A stretch of 64,000 nucleotides of DNA from Phenylobacterium sp. (GCF_030693625.1 NZ_JAUYAF010000031.1:1-64000); one strand, 5' to 3'; positions 8,395-17,173 are shown, numbered from the stretch's first letter. Notes: generated from the sequence alone by a model not told the origin. Numbers and translations are program-made.

Positions 8395-11144
8395 CCGCTG
8401 ATCCGCAGTCCACCCTGACCAACATGGCGCGTCAGCTGCTTACGTCGCAGTCTGGAGCCGTGGTCGATCGACAGGGCGTCGAAAAGGCCGTCGCGGCCGT
8501 CTCCCCTCTGGTCTCGGCGACATCGGGGCACACGTTCACACCGGATGAACTCGCCTCGGCGGCCAGGATTCTCGAAAGCCTTTTCGTCGTGGAGCAGGGC
8601 GCGGCGCTTGCCCTGAAGGATCGGCGCCGGCCGCCGGACTGGTACGTGGGCGAGCGCCGGCGTCCTGGGCCGTTCATGGACCGCTATCTCCAGAAGCTGG
8701 CGGAAGCCAACTGGCCAGTCCAATCGGTCGAGGAACTGCGCGAGAGCACCGCTCGCGTCCTCGAGGTTCTCGACGATCCAGGCCGGGAAGGACCCTGGGA
8801 CTGGCGCGGTCTGGTTGTCGGCGACGTGCAGTCCGGCAAGACGGCGCACTATGCGGGCGTGATCAACCGGGCAGCGGACGCAGGTTATCGCGTGATCGTC
8901 GTGCTGGCCGGCATGCACAACGTCCTTCGCCTGCAAACCCAGGATCGCCTGGAGACCGATTTCCTAGGGTACGACACCGATCCGGCGTCCTTCGGGCCGG
9001 ACGGTAGGCGCAAGGTGATCGGCGTCGGGCAGATCAACCCGCGCCTGATCGTCGACAGCCTGACCCTTGCGACGGTGAAGGGCGACTTCAACCTGCCGGT
9101 GGCCAATCAGGCCAATTTCGCGCCTCTCAGCCAGCCGTGCCTTCTCGTGGTGAAGAAGAACGGCAGCATTCTCAGGAATCTCAATCGCTGGATCACCCGG
9201 CTGCCCCAGGAATCCCGGGTCGCACCACTGCTGGTGATCGATGACGAGGCCGATCAGGCCTCAGTCGACACCAAGGATCAGCCCACGCTGCCGGACGGCA
9301 CCTTCGACGAAGACTACGATCCCAAACCCATCAACGGCGAAATCCGCAAGCTGCTGGCCGCTTTCGACCGCTCGGCCTACGTCGCCTACACGGCGACCCC
9401 GTTCGCCAACATCCTCATGCACGACGAGCGGACGGCCGAGGACTATGGCGCGGACCTGTTCCCGTCCACGTTCATCGTGTCACTGACCCCCCCGGACGAC
9501 TACTTCGGGCCAGTCGCGGTATTCGGGACCAACGACGAGGGCGACGCCGGTGGCCTTCCGCTCACCCGCTACATCGATCAGAGCGGCGAAGGCTGGATAC
9601 CCGACACGCACGACAAAACACTGCGCCCGAGCTTTGGCGGGGATGACGTCACGCCACCGAGCCTCGACGCGGCGATCGACGCCTTCCTGATCGCGTGCGC
9701 GGCCCGTGCCGCCCGCGGTCAGACCCGCGTGCACAATTCGATGCTGGTTCACGTCTCCCGCTTCGTCGATGTCCACGAAGCCGTCTACGGCCAGGTCCTG
9801 CGCCAGCTCGACACCGTTAGAGCTCTCATCTCCGGTGGAGACCGCGAGACGCTGGGCCGCCTTCGGACCCTCTGGGAGGGCGATTTCGTGCCCACGATCG
9901 CGGCCGTTGAAACCACCGTTTACGGCCGCAGCACGGTCGACGTGTCGTGGGATGAGGTGCGGGCCTGCCTGTCGGACAGCGCCGACAAGATTCGCGTCGT
10001 GGTCACCAACGGGAAGAGCAAGACCGGCCTCGACTACGACGCCTATGAAGAAAGCGGGCTCTCCGTCATCGCCATCGGCGGCGACAAGCTCTCGCGCGGC
10101 CTGACCCTGGAAGGGCTGACCGTCAGCTATTTCCTGCGAATATCCCGGCAGTACGACAGCCTGCTGCAGATGGGCCGCTGGTTTGGCTACCGGCGCGGCT
10201 TTGCCGACCTGTGCCGCCTCTACACTACTCCGGACATGGAGGACTGGTTCAGGCATGTGGCCACCGCCAACCAGGAACTGAGGTCCCAGCTTGCCCACAT
10301 GCAGCTGATGCTCGCCACGCCGAAGGAGTACGGCCTTCGCGTTGCCGGCCACAGCATCATGACTGTGACCGCGGCCAACAAGCAGAGGCATGCCTCTGCT
10401 CGGCCCGTCGGCTATGCAGGCGAGGGCAAGATCCAGACCGTCTTCTTCCGCGACAAGGCGACCGCAGACCAGAACGCCGTGCTCGCCGACGGCCTGATCG
10501 AGGGGCTCGGCGCCGGAACGCCTTCGCCCGTTCGTCCCGGGTCTGGAGCCGCAGCGCTTGGGGAACTCTGGACCGGCGTCTCAGGCCGGACCATCGCCGA
10601 TTTTCTGCGCGGCTTCGCCTTTCCGCCGGAGAGCTACGAGATCGATGGCCCCAGACTGGCGACCTACATCGAGGATCAGATCCGCACGGGCGAGCTTACG
10701 GACTGGACGGTCTTCCTCGCGACGGGTGATCGCGGCGCCGAGGTCGAGCTGGGCGGCCGCAGGTTCCTGAGCATCCGGCGGACGCCTCGCGAGGACAAGT
10801 CGACGGACTCGCGCTTCATCGTCCGGACCATTCTGAACCCGCCGGACGAGGCGATCGACCTGACCCGCCCCGAGTTCGACGAAGCTCTGGCCGAGACCAA
10901 CGCGCAGCGTGACCTGTCCGGGCAGGCTCCGACCGACCGGCCGTCCGGACCGAGCATCCGGATGCTGCGCGGTCGCCGGCCGAAGAATGGCCTGCTGATC
11001 GTCTATCCGCTCGATCCCGTCGTCGCGAAGACCGGCAGCGACCGGCCTCTGGTGGGTCTGGTCGTGAGCTTCCCGGACAGCCCAACCGCGATCCGCCGCA
11101 TCTACTATGAAAACACGGTGAGTCAGCGGGAGCAGGATCTGTGA
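8391..11144 (+). CDS. Z1-domain ATPase/helicase-like protein of a Mza-type defence operon
   Basis: A 917-residue protein starting at the ATG that overlaps the upstream stop (ATGA). Walker A is GDVQSGKT at residues 144-151 and a Walker B-type DDEAD lies at 284-288, both within a superfamily-II-like ATPase. The Z1 domain follows, with the SRGLTLEGLTVSYFLR and MGRWFGYR blocks characteristic of the family. Z1 proteins are encoded with GHKL ATPases, DUF4420 nucleases and AIPR proteins in predicted and tested antiviral operons, where they may translocate on nucleic acid. Its length is normal for the family. Confidence 0.88.
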   Translation: MTADPQSTLTNMARQLLTSQSGAVVDRQGVEKAVAAVSPLVSATSGHTFTPDELASAARILESLFVVEQGAALALKDRRRPPDWYVGERRRPGPFMDRYLQKLAEANWPVQSVEELRESTARVLEVLDDPGREGPWDWRGLVVGDVQSGKTAHYAGVINRAADAGYRVIVVLAGMHNVLRLQTQDRLETDFLGYDTDPASFGPDGRRKVIGVGQINPRLIVDSLTLATVKGDFNLPVANQANFAPLSQPCLLVVKKNGSILRNLNRWITRLPQESRVAPLLVIDDEADQASVDTKDQPTLPDGTFDEDYDPKPINGEIRKLLAAFDRSAYVAYTATPFANILMHDERTAEDYGADLFPSTFIVSLTPPDDYFGPVAVFGTNDEGDAGGLPLTRYIDQSGEGWIPDTHDKTLRPSFGGDDVTPPSLDAAIDAFLIACAARAARGQTRVHNSMLVHVSRFVDVHEAVYGQVLRQLDTVRALISGGDRETLGRLRTLWEGDFVPTIAAVETTVYGRSTVDVSWDEVRACLSDSADKIRVVVTNGKSKTGLDYDAYEESGLSVIAIGGDKLSRGLTLEGLTVSYFLRISRQYDSLLQMGRWFGYRRGFADLCRLYTTPDMEDWFRHVATANQELRSQLAHMQLMLATPKEYGLRVAGHSIMTVTAANKQRHASARPVGYAGEGKIQTVFFRDKATADQNAVLADGLIEGLGAGTPSPVRPGSGAAALGELWTGVSGRTIADFLRGFAFPPESYEIDGPRLATYIEDQIRTGELTDWTVFLATGDRGAEVELGGRRFLSIRRTPREDKSTDSRFIVRTILNPPDEAIDLTRPEFDEALAETNAQRDLSGQAPTDRPSGPSIRMLRGRRPKNGLLIVYPLDPVVAKTGSDRPLVGLVVSFPDSPTAIRRIYYENTVSQREQDL

Positions 11145-12124
11145 GCGCCGCCTGGGTCGATGAGCTGCAGGCGGCCTGGGCCGACCTCGCCTTGCATCCA
11201 CCACAGACCCGGCAGTTCCGGACGCAGCGATTGGCGCCCGAGCTTCCTCTCGACATCTATGCAGCCCTGCGGGCGGCGGACGACGCACCCTGCCTCCTGG
11301 TCCCCGCAACGGTCGCACCTTCCGCTCTCTTCGAGGTCGGAGGCATGAGGCTGAGCGCTGCGCCCGGCGAGGACGGACCCCTCCTCGTCCTTTCCCTCGA
11401 AGACTCTGATCGGTCTGACCTCTTCGTGACCGTCTGTTCGGATGCAGTACAGGCCGCCGCGATAGAAGGGGAGGCCGACAGTCTGGCCGGCTTCCTTGCT
11501 CGCCTCGACGCTTGGCGTCGGTTCCTGAAGGAGCGCCGGACGGGCCTGTCCCGGCATGAGGTGGTCGGGCTCCTGGGCGAGCTCATGGTCCTGCGCCGCC
11601 TGATCCTCGGCAATCCGTTGCTGCAGGGGACATGGGTGGCGCCGGCTGACGGTCTGCATGACTTCGAGCGGCAGGGCCACGCGCTGGAGGTGAAGACGTC
11701 GCTGGGCGTCGCGACCTCGATCCGCATTTCCACGCTCGATCAACTCGACGATGTTGGCCTGCGGCAGCTCGATCTGGTGCATCTCCGCCTGATCGAGACT
11801 CCTGATGGCCAGTCGCTCGGTGCACTTGCGGACGAGATCGAGCAGGCCCTGCCTGGGGATGCTGCGAAGCGTGCCTTCAGCAACGCCCTCCTGCGTCGCG
11901 GCCTGATGCCAGACGACACCGGTGCCCGAGCGGCTCCGCTGGTGGAGCAGCGGGGCCTGTCTGCATTTCGAGTGGGCCCGACCTTCCCCAGGCTGACCCG
12001 CGCCGCCGTTCCCGGCGCGATCCGCGAGGCGGAATACGACCTTGAGCTGCGGGCGATCGACGGGCACACAGTCGATGTGGACGCTGTCTTCACAGCGTTC
12101 GCCGGGGGCGGGGCGGATGGTTGA
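11141..12124 (+). CDS. PD-(D/E)XK motif (DUF4420-like) protein, putative nuclease of the Mza-type operon
   Basis: A 327-residue protein starting with GTG in a four-base overlap with the Z1 gene. The central block VVGLLGELMVL is followed by an acidic residue near 173 and EVK at 183-185, forming the D-x(n)-ExK signature of PD-(D/E)XK nucleases seen in DUF4420 proteins. It is the best candidate for the DNA-cutting subunit of the system. The stop overlaps the AIPR start by 8 bp. Catalytic activity is inferred from the motif only. Confidence 0.8.
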   Translation: MSAAWVDELQAAWADLALHPPQTRQFRTQRLAPELPLDIYAALRAADDAPCLLVPATVAPSALFEVGGMRLSAAPGEDGPLLVLSLEDSDRSDLFVTVCSDAVQAAAIEGEADSLAGFLARLDAWRRFLKERRTGLSRHEVVGLLGELMVLRRLILGNPLLQGTWVAPADGLHDFERQGHALEVKTSLGVATSIRISTLDQLDDVGLRQLDLVHLRLIETPDGQSLGALADEIEQALPGDAAKRAFSNALLRRGLMPDDTGARAAPLVEQRGLSAFRVGPTFPRLTRAAVPGAIREAEYDLELRAIDGHTVDVDAVFTAFAGGGADG

Positions 12125-14183
12125 CGAGGGCGTGCAGCGCTTCGCAGAAGCGCTAGGTGCAGACGTAGAAGAGGGCTTGAGCCCCGACATGCCGTTCTCG
12201 GCAGGCGTCTTCACGCGACTTGTCCTCGAACGTCTCGAAGACGCAGGACACTTGGACAACACCTTCGACCTTCACCAGGAAGGCCGCCTCGGCAACGCCG
12301 CCTACCGGATCGACGGCTATGCGTTCGACGAGGACCGAGGCCGCCTTGACCTGTTCACGACGATGTATGTCGGAGAAACGGACCCCGGCCGCGTGCCGGC
12401 GGCGGACTCCGCACGGGCGTTCGAACGGGCCCTGCGCTTCGCAAGTGCGTGTCTTGAGGGGCTGGCGAGCAAGCTGGAGCCTTCGAACACGGACGCCAGC
12501 GACTTGGCGCGGCGTATCGAGACCGAGGCGTCCACTCTTACCGGCATTCGCATCGTCCTGCTGACCGATGGCGTGATGGCGGGTTCGGCGCCTGACGATT
12601 CCGACTGGCGAGGCCGTTCCGTCGAGTTCGAGGCCTACGACATCGTGCGCTTGCAACGCGTCCTCGGAGAGGGCGAGACCCGGGCTGACATCGAGGTCGA
12701 CCTGGTGGCGCTGGGCGGCGCAGCGGTCCCCTGCCTGCACGTTCCGTCGTTTGACGGCGGCTATGACGCCTATCTGGCAGTCCTGCCGGGGGAGGTGCTG
12801 TCCAAGGTCTACGACCGATACGGCGTGCGTCTACTGGAGCTCAATGTTCGGGCCTTCCTGGGCCTAAAGGGGCGCAAGACCGTCAACGCCGAGCTGCGCA
12901 AGACGATCGTCGAACAGCCCTCCATGTTTCTGGCGTTCAACAACGGCCTCGTGGCCACCGCGGATGAGATCGAGCTCGTGCAGGACGGTGACGGCCCGCC
13001 CTCGATAAAACGGCTGAAGGGCCTGCAGATCGTCAATGGCGGCCAGACGACGGCGTCTCTCCATCGGGCCCGCCGCAAGGAGAGCCTGTCCCTCGAACAC
13101 GTCGCGGTCCCAGTGAAGATCATCAAGGTCGGCGGCGCCGATCTGGCCGAGATGGTCACCTCGATATCCCGGGCCGCAAACAGGCAGAACACTGTCCAGC
13201 TTGCCGATTTCTCGGCGAACGACCCGTTCCACCAGGAGATCGAGACCCTGGCGAACAACACTTGGCTCGAAGACGGGAAGGGCAGGTGGTTCTACGAGCG
13301 CGCCCGCGGATCGTATCTCGCAGCCGAATCCAAGGCTGCGTATCGGAAGACCGAACAGAACGCGTTCAAGCTCCAGACGCCCAAGCAGCGGCGGCTCAGC
13401 AAGCTCGATGTCGCCCGCTATCTGACGGCGTGGGGCGGTTTGCCCTACCGGGTGTGCCTCGGCGGCCAGAAAAACTTCCAGTACTTCATGCAGCGGCTGA
13501 AGGACGGGCCGCCGCCACCGCCGGACACCGACTGGTTCAAGCGCCTGGTCGCCATCGGCATCCTCTACCGGAGCGCCGAACGGATCGTCCGCGCCATGAA
13601 ATTCCCCGCCTACGGGGCGCAGATCATCGCCTACATCGTTTCCGGCCTCAGCCACCGCACCGGCGGGCGCATCGACTTCAACAGGATCTGGGCGCGGCAG
13701 GCGATCTCGCCCGAGCTGGAAGACCTGATCCGTTCCTGGGCGCCGGCAATGGATGCGGCGATGCGCGCCTCAGCCGGTCAGTTGAACCCGAGCGAGTGGT
13801 ACAAGAAGGAGGCGTGCTGGACAGGGCTCCAGGATGCGCTGCCGCCGCTCGCCGATCCGTTGCCGCCCGAACTCACCTACAGTGATGCCGGCGGTGGAGG
13901 AGCGGCCGTGGCCCCCGGCGGTTCTGGCGTTTCCGCTGCCGATTACGAACGGATCGCACGGTGCATGGACATCGGCGGCGCGACCTGGCTCGAGGTCGCG
14001 GAGCGCGGACAGCAGTCCGGGGTGATTCACTGGAAAGTCGCCGGAATCTGCCGGAGCATCGCCAGCTATGCAGCGGGCGGATGGCAGAGGAAGCCGTCCG
14101 CCAAGCAGGCCAAACCCGCCCTCGACGCCTATGTGGCGGTCGAGCGAGCAGGGCTGCTGAACCCGGTTACGCTTGCGGAGTAG
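12117..14183 (+). CDS. AIPR (abortive infection phage resistance) family protein
   Basis: A 688-residue protein with the AIPR core at about residues 230-480, including FLGLKGRKTVNAELRKT, FLAFNNGLVATADEI and KGLQIVNGGQTTASL. AIPR proteins are found in abortive-infection and Mza-type loci; their enzymatic activity is not settled. The ATG at 12117 overlaps the DUF4420 gene by 8 bp and is preceded by a GGGGCGGGG stretch. The last 110 residues, after a glycine-rich linker (GGGGAAVAPGGSG), form an extra C-terminal domain I do not recognise. It ends the rightward operon at a bidirectional hairpin. Confidence 0.85.
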   Translation: MVDEGVQRFAEALGADVEEGLSPDMPFSAGVFTRLVLERLEDAGHLDNTFDLHQEGRLGNAAYRIDGYAFDEDRGRLDLFTTMYVGETDPGRVPAADSARAFERALRFASACLEGLASKLEPSNTDASDLARRIETEASTLTGIRIVLLTDGVMAGSAPDDSDWRGRSVEFEAYDIVRLQRVLGEGETRADIEVDLVALGGAAVPCLHVPSFDGGYDAYLAVLPGEVLSKVYDRYGVRLLELNVRAFLGLKGRKTVNAELRKTIVEQPSMFLAFNNGLVATADEIELVQDGDGPPSIKRLKGLQIVNGGQTTASLHRARRKESLSLEHVAVPVKIIKVGGADLAEMVTSISRAANRQNTVQLADFSANDPFHQEIETLANNTWLEDGKGRWFYERARGSYLAAESKAAYRKTEQNAFKLQTPKQRRLSKLDVARYLTAWGGLPYRVCLGGQKNFQYFMQRLKDGPPPPPDTDWFKRLVAIGILYRSAERIVRAMKFPAYGAQIIAYIVSGLSHRTGGRIDFNRIWARQAISPELEDLIRSWAPAMDAAMRASAGQLNPSEWYKKEACWTGLQDALPPLADPLPPELTYSDAGGGGAAVAPGGSGVSAADYERIARCMDIGGATWLEVAERGQQSGVIHWKVAGICRSIASYAAGGWQRKPSAKQAKPALDAYVAVERAGLLNPVTLAE

Positions 14184-14187
14184 ACGT

Positions 14188-14208
14188 CGGCGCCGATAGC
14201 CGGCGCCG
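14188..14208. terminator. Bidirectional hairpin between convergent genes
   Basis: CGGCGCCG occurs at 14188-14195 and 14201-14208, separated by five bases; each arm is self-complementary and the pair forms an 8-bp stem. It sits in the 26 bp between the AIPR stop and the stop of the leftward XRE-HNH gene, fitting a shared terminator. Confidence 0.55.
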
Positions 14209-14209
14209 C

Positions 14210-15676
14210 TCACTTCGTCTTGGGAACAAATTTCAGGCGCGGCGTCATGGACACCTTGCTCTGGCGACTGAGATCCTGGTGATCCCAACGTCCCGCCAGG
14301 GCGTAGTGCTTGAATGTTGCCTGGAAATCCTCTTCGTCGAAGTACCCGACCAGATCCCATTCGTCCTGCTGTGAGAACGGTACTGCGAAGACGTACATGT
14401 AGCAGCCCAGCCTGAACTCGCCGACGATGTGCGGAAGGCGCGGATGAGGTGCCCGCCTCGTGTAGACGGTTAGCTGCGCTGATGGGTCGGGGGGCAGAAA
14501 CACGACTGCCGTCGCGACCTTGGGCAGTAGACGATCAGTGTTCGGGGTGTGCCGAACCCAGTTGATCGTCTCCTTCAGGAACGGCAGCTGGTCGTCCGCG
14601 ACGACGGACAAGACCATCTTGGTGAGTGCTCGATAGACGGCCGACGGCGTGAGCGAAGCGCCCTTTCCGAGTTCGACGGTGAGTGCGCCGGACGGGTCGT
14701 GGCGCACGGTCTGCGCCGTGATGTTCACCTTGCTTCCATCGTGCACAAGGACATCTTCTCCGAACCAGAGCTTGGGTCGCCCGTCGACCTTGCCGCGCCC
14801 CTGCGTGCCCAGAAACACCCGCTGGATGTCGAGCATGGCAATCAGGGACGGCTCGGTGTCACACCCGAAATACTCGTTGCAGTCGTCGCATTCCTGCGCC
14901 GACTTGAGATGATCGTTCCCCAACGCGGTCGGTATGACGTGAGCCGCCTTCTTGAACGTGGCACCGTCAGCCGACGTGCGGTTGCAGAAGCGGCATCGGC
15001 GCGGAAGGAGGTCCTTGCCGATGACGGTAAGGCGATCGGTCCTCGGATTTGCGATGTCGTAGTGCGTCAGGAGCACACCGAAGAGCTCGTCGCCTTCGGG
15101 CTTTTCGTCGGGATGATTGAGCCCATGAAGAAAGCGCTCGACCTCCAGCCGTCCGGCGCTCGTCTCGGGTTGAGCTGGCAGCAGCAGGAAATACTCTCCA
15201 TCGGCGAGCCGCCCGATGATCTGCTTCAGTTTGTTGAGTTGGGGAACGGCCCCGCCATGCCGCTCCACGAGCTTGTCGATCGAACCCTTCAGCGCCGGGG
15301 AAGCGGACTGTACGGCGTCCAGTTCGATTGTATTGCCGTCGGTCGTACCGAAGACAGAGACCACGTCCTGGACGGCTGTCGCCCCCTCGGCCGCATACCT
15401 GAAACGCATCTCAGTCCCACCGGTCTGGGTCAGGATGTAGAGAGACAGCTCGCTGTAGATCGTCGGTCCGGTCGGCGTGAACGTGACCCCGGCCACTTCG
15501 AACGCGCGGCGGGTGGCCGAGAGGTTGTTCGCTATCGGTGTCCGGGTTCCCTTTTCGAAGTCGGCAATAGTCGACACGCCAACCCCTGCGGCTTTGGCAA
15601 GATCGGCCTGAGACCATTGCAAAAGCGCCCGAGCGGCTCTGACGTCGTCGGCGCCCAACTCAATCTCTGCAGACAT
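14210..15676 (-). CDS. XRE-type HTH protein fused to an HNH-like zinc domain
   Basis: A 488-residue protein. Residues 8-65 are a Cro/C1-type HTH (SQADLAKAAGVGVSTIADFEKG). Residues 228-270 hold a treble-clef/HNH-like zinc site with CxxC at 228-231, H246 in HVIP, and CxxCN at 263-267. The flanks and the 200-residue C-terminal part are unassigned. A palindromic operator and a promoter lie just upstream, suggesting autoregulation. Placed directly after AIPR and convergent with it, it may regulate the defence operon or act as a nuclease coupled to a regulator; both are inference. Confidence 0.7.
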   Translation of the reverse strand: MSAEIELGADDVRAARALLQWSQADLAKAAGVGVSTIADFEKGTRTPIANNLSATRRAFEVAGVTFTPTGPTIYSELSLYILTQTGGTEMRFRYAAEGATAVQDVVSVFGTTDGNTIELDAVQSASPALKGSIDKLVERHGGAVPQLNKLKQIIGRLADGEYFLLLPAQPETSAGRLEVERFLHGLNHPDEKPEGDELFGVLLTHYDIANPRTDRLTVIGKDLLPRRCRFCNRTSADGATFKKAAHVIPTALGNDHLKSAQECDDCNEYFGCDTEPSLIAMLDIQRVFLGTQGRGKVDGRPKLWFGEDVLVHDGSKVNITAQTVRHDPSGALTVELGKGASLTPSAVYRALTKMVLSVVADDQLPFLKETINWVRHTPNTDRLLPKVATAVVFLPPDPSAQLTVYTRRAPHPRLPHIVGEFRLGCYMYVFAVPFSQQDEWDLVGYFDEEDFQATFKHYALAGRWDHQDLSRQSKVSMTPRLKFVPKTK

Positions 15677-15685
15677 AACCCAACC

Positions 15686-15702
15686 TCAACGATTTTCGTT
15701 GA
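15686..15702. promoter_or_regulatory. Palindromic operator of the XRE-HNH gene
   Basis: TCAACGA and TCGTTGA form perfect 7-bp arms around TTT, 10 bp before the XRE-HNH start. It lies at the expected transcription start, overlapping the downstream edge of the promoter, as expected for autorepression. Confidence 0.55.
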
Positions 15703-15728
15703 TATAGCTGAATTTCACGGATTAACAA
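15701..15728 (-). promoter_or_regulatory. Promoter of the XRE-HNH gene
   Basis: On the minus strand TTGTTA (15728-15723) and TATATC (15706-15701) are separated by 16 bp, a good sigma-70-like pair in a locally AT-rich stretch. It fires towards the XRE-HNH gene. Confidence 0.5.
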
Positions 15729-15746
15729 CGGCGGTCCCTTAGCGGT

Positions 15747-15762
15747 GCGTAGACTTACGCCT
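15747..15762. promoter_or_regulatory. 16-bp dyad, copy 2 (candidate operator)
   Basis: GCGTAGACTTACGCCT, identical to 3235-3250 at 15 of 16 positions. It lies 87 bp before the start of the small HTH gene, the same distance as copy 1 from mobC. Confidence 0.5.
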
Positions 15763-15849
15763 TTCGGCGCTGGCGCCGCCGTGGATACCTGAGTCGTGCG
15801 ATGGCCTTCGCCCGCGCCCCGCGGGCGGCCCGCCGCCAGGAGGACCAAC

Positions 15850-16110
15850 ATGTTTGAAGGCGCTCCCATGCCGCCGCGTCTGCTGCGCACGTCCGAAGCG
15901 GGCCGTTTTCTAGGTTTGTCCGGTCGGACGCTCGAGAAGCACCGCACCTACGGCACCGGGCCGACCTACCGGAAGATCGGCGGTCGCGTCGTCTACGCGA
16001 TCGACGATCTCCAGATCTGGGCGGACAAGGGCACGAAGTCCTCGACCTCCGATCCCGGCCAAGGCCGCGTCCACCCCGCCCGTCCGCAGGAGGCGCGGGC
16101 GTTTGGCTGA
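15850..16110 (+). CDS. Small MerR/AlpA-like helix-turn-helix DNA-binding protein
   Basis: An 86-residue protein with a winged-HTH of the HTH_17 (excisionase/AlpA) kind: LLRTSEAGRFLGLSGRTLEKHR, then a wing GPTYRKIGGRVVYAIDDLQIW. Such proteins serve as excision factors or regulators on alphaproteobacterial mobile elements. The ATG at 15850 has an AGGAGG ribosome site 6 bp upstream, better than the in-frame upstream start at 15796. It is divergent from the XRE-HNH gene and has the second 16-bp dyad in its leader. Excision or regulation cannot be decided from sequence. Confidence 0.75.
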   Translation: MFEGAPMPPRLLRTSEAGRFLGLSGRTLEKHRTYGTGPTYRKIGGRVVYAIDDLQIWADKGTKSSTSDPGQGRVHPARPQEARAFG

Positions 16111-16141
16111 GTGGACATGCCCACGTGATCACACGTACGCG

Positions 16142-16393
16142 CTAGCGCTCTCCAAACGGGTGCTTTCCGTACTTCCGCATCAGATCGTCGAACGCCTCGC
16201 CCATCAGGGCCTGAAGACTGGAGCCCTGCTCCAGCGCTAGCAGATGAAGCCCACGGCTCACCTCTCGGCTGAAATAGCCGCTGATGGCCTTCTTGCCGAT
16301 CCGTGCGGGCGCCCTTCCGGGCTGCTGATCGGGTTCCGCCATTGCGGGCGGAGCCCTCCGCTGCTCCGACTTTATCGACGCGAAGCGGCTCAT
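16142..16393 (-). CDS. Ribbon-helix-helix-like partner of ParA
   Basis: An 83-residue basic protein whose C-terminal 50 residues (KKAISGYFSREVSRGLHLLALEQG) resemble the ribbon-helix-helix regulators found downstream of plasmid ParA genes. Its start overlaps the ParA stop in an ATGA arrangement. ParG-like partners bind centromere repeats and stimulate the ParA ATPase; here this is inferred from size and position. Confidence 0.6.
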   Translation of the reverse strand: MSRFASIKSEQRRAPPAMAEPDQQPGRAPARIGKKAISGYFSREVSRGLHLLALEQGSSLQALMGEAFDDLMRKYGKHPFGER

Positions 16394-17055
16394 AGGCCTG
16401 CCGCCGGTGTCCGACCGTGCGCACGTGTGGGCATGTCCAGCTGTTCACATGTCCACCGCCACAAGGCTGCAATCTCCTTCGCGGCCTTGCCCTGGGGATC
16501 CAGCTGTCCGGCGGTCTCTCCCTTCGCGGTGCTGTGGTGGAACGCTGCGCGCTCGGGCAGAACTGCCGGCGCAATCGCAAGTCCGAAGGTGCCCCGGATG
16601 ATCTCGGCCACTTCGCGGTAGATCAGCGGAGCATTGGGAGGTCCCGCCATCAGCACGACGAACGCAGGTGTCTGGCTTGTCTTGACGAGCTCGGCCGTTG
16701 CTTCGATCGCCGCGAGGTCGAACGCTTTCGGCCGACACGGAACGAGAATGAGGTCGGCCAGCTTCGCTGCCTGCCGCGCCATGGCGTCGGCATGAGGCGG
16801 GGTGTCGATGATCGCCAGCTCTGCGCCGAGCTCCCTCGCCCTCGACAGCTTCGTGGCGAGAAGCGAGGGCGCGCCGCAATCTATCACCTCGGGGTCTTTC
16901 CCGCCGCGCCACTCGCTCCAGCGGCTGGCGGTCGCCTGTGGATCGGTATCGATCAGCAGGGCGACCCGGTCCCCCGCAGCTGCGGCGGCCAAGTGCACGG
17001 CAAGGGTGGTCTTTCCGGCTCCGCCCTTCTGGCTGATTATGGCGATTGTCCTCAT
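16390..17055 (-). CDS. parA: ParA-family partition ATPase
   Basis: A 221-residue ParA/MinD-type ATPase with deviant Walker A KGGAGKT at residues 10-16, an IDTPPHAD switch block and a DTDPQATA block. It lacks the N-terminal DNA-binding extension, like the small type Ib ParA. It probably segregates the element when it is excised and circular, or distributes the relaxosome. The start at 17055 (MRTIAIISQ) is preferred because the 22 upstream residues are unconserved. TGTTCACATG-type sequences lie about 25-35 bp upstream of the start and within the last codons. Confidence 0.85.
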   Translation of the reverse strand: MRTIAIISQKGGAGKTTLAVHLAAAAAGDRVALLIDTDPQATASRWSEWRGGKDPEVIDCGAPSLLATKLSRARELGAELAIIDTPPHADAMARQAAKLADLILVPCRPKAFDLAAIEATAELVKTSQTPAFVVLMAGPPNAPLIYREVAEIIRGTFGLAIAPAVLPERAAFHHSTAKGETAGQLDPQGKAAKEIAALWRWTCEQLDMPTRAHGRTPAAGL

Positions 17056-17079
17056 GTCCACCTCCACACAGGAGGCCAT

Positions 17080-17086
17080 GTGAACA
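17080..17086 (-). promoter_or_regulatory. TGTTCACATG element upstream of parA
   Basis: On the minus strand 17086-17080 reads TGTTCAC followed by ATGG, matching the ParA-internal copy at 16442 (TGTTCACATG). Its position ahead of parA would suit an operator bound by the RHH partner. Tentative. Confidence 0.3.
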
Positions 17087-17173
17087 CGCGTGCGAAGGGC
17101 TGCCAGTGGCTGCGCCGGCACGGCGGGGAATATCGCAGATTGGGATAGAAAAAGGCGGGTCGGCCGCCGCTGC

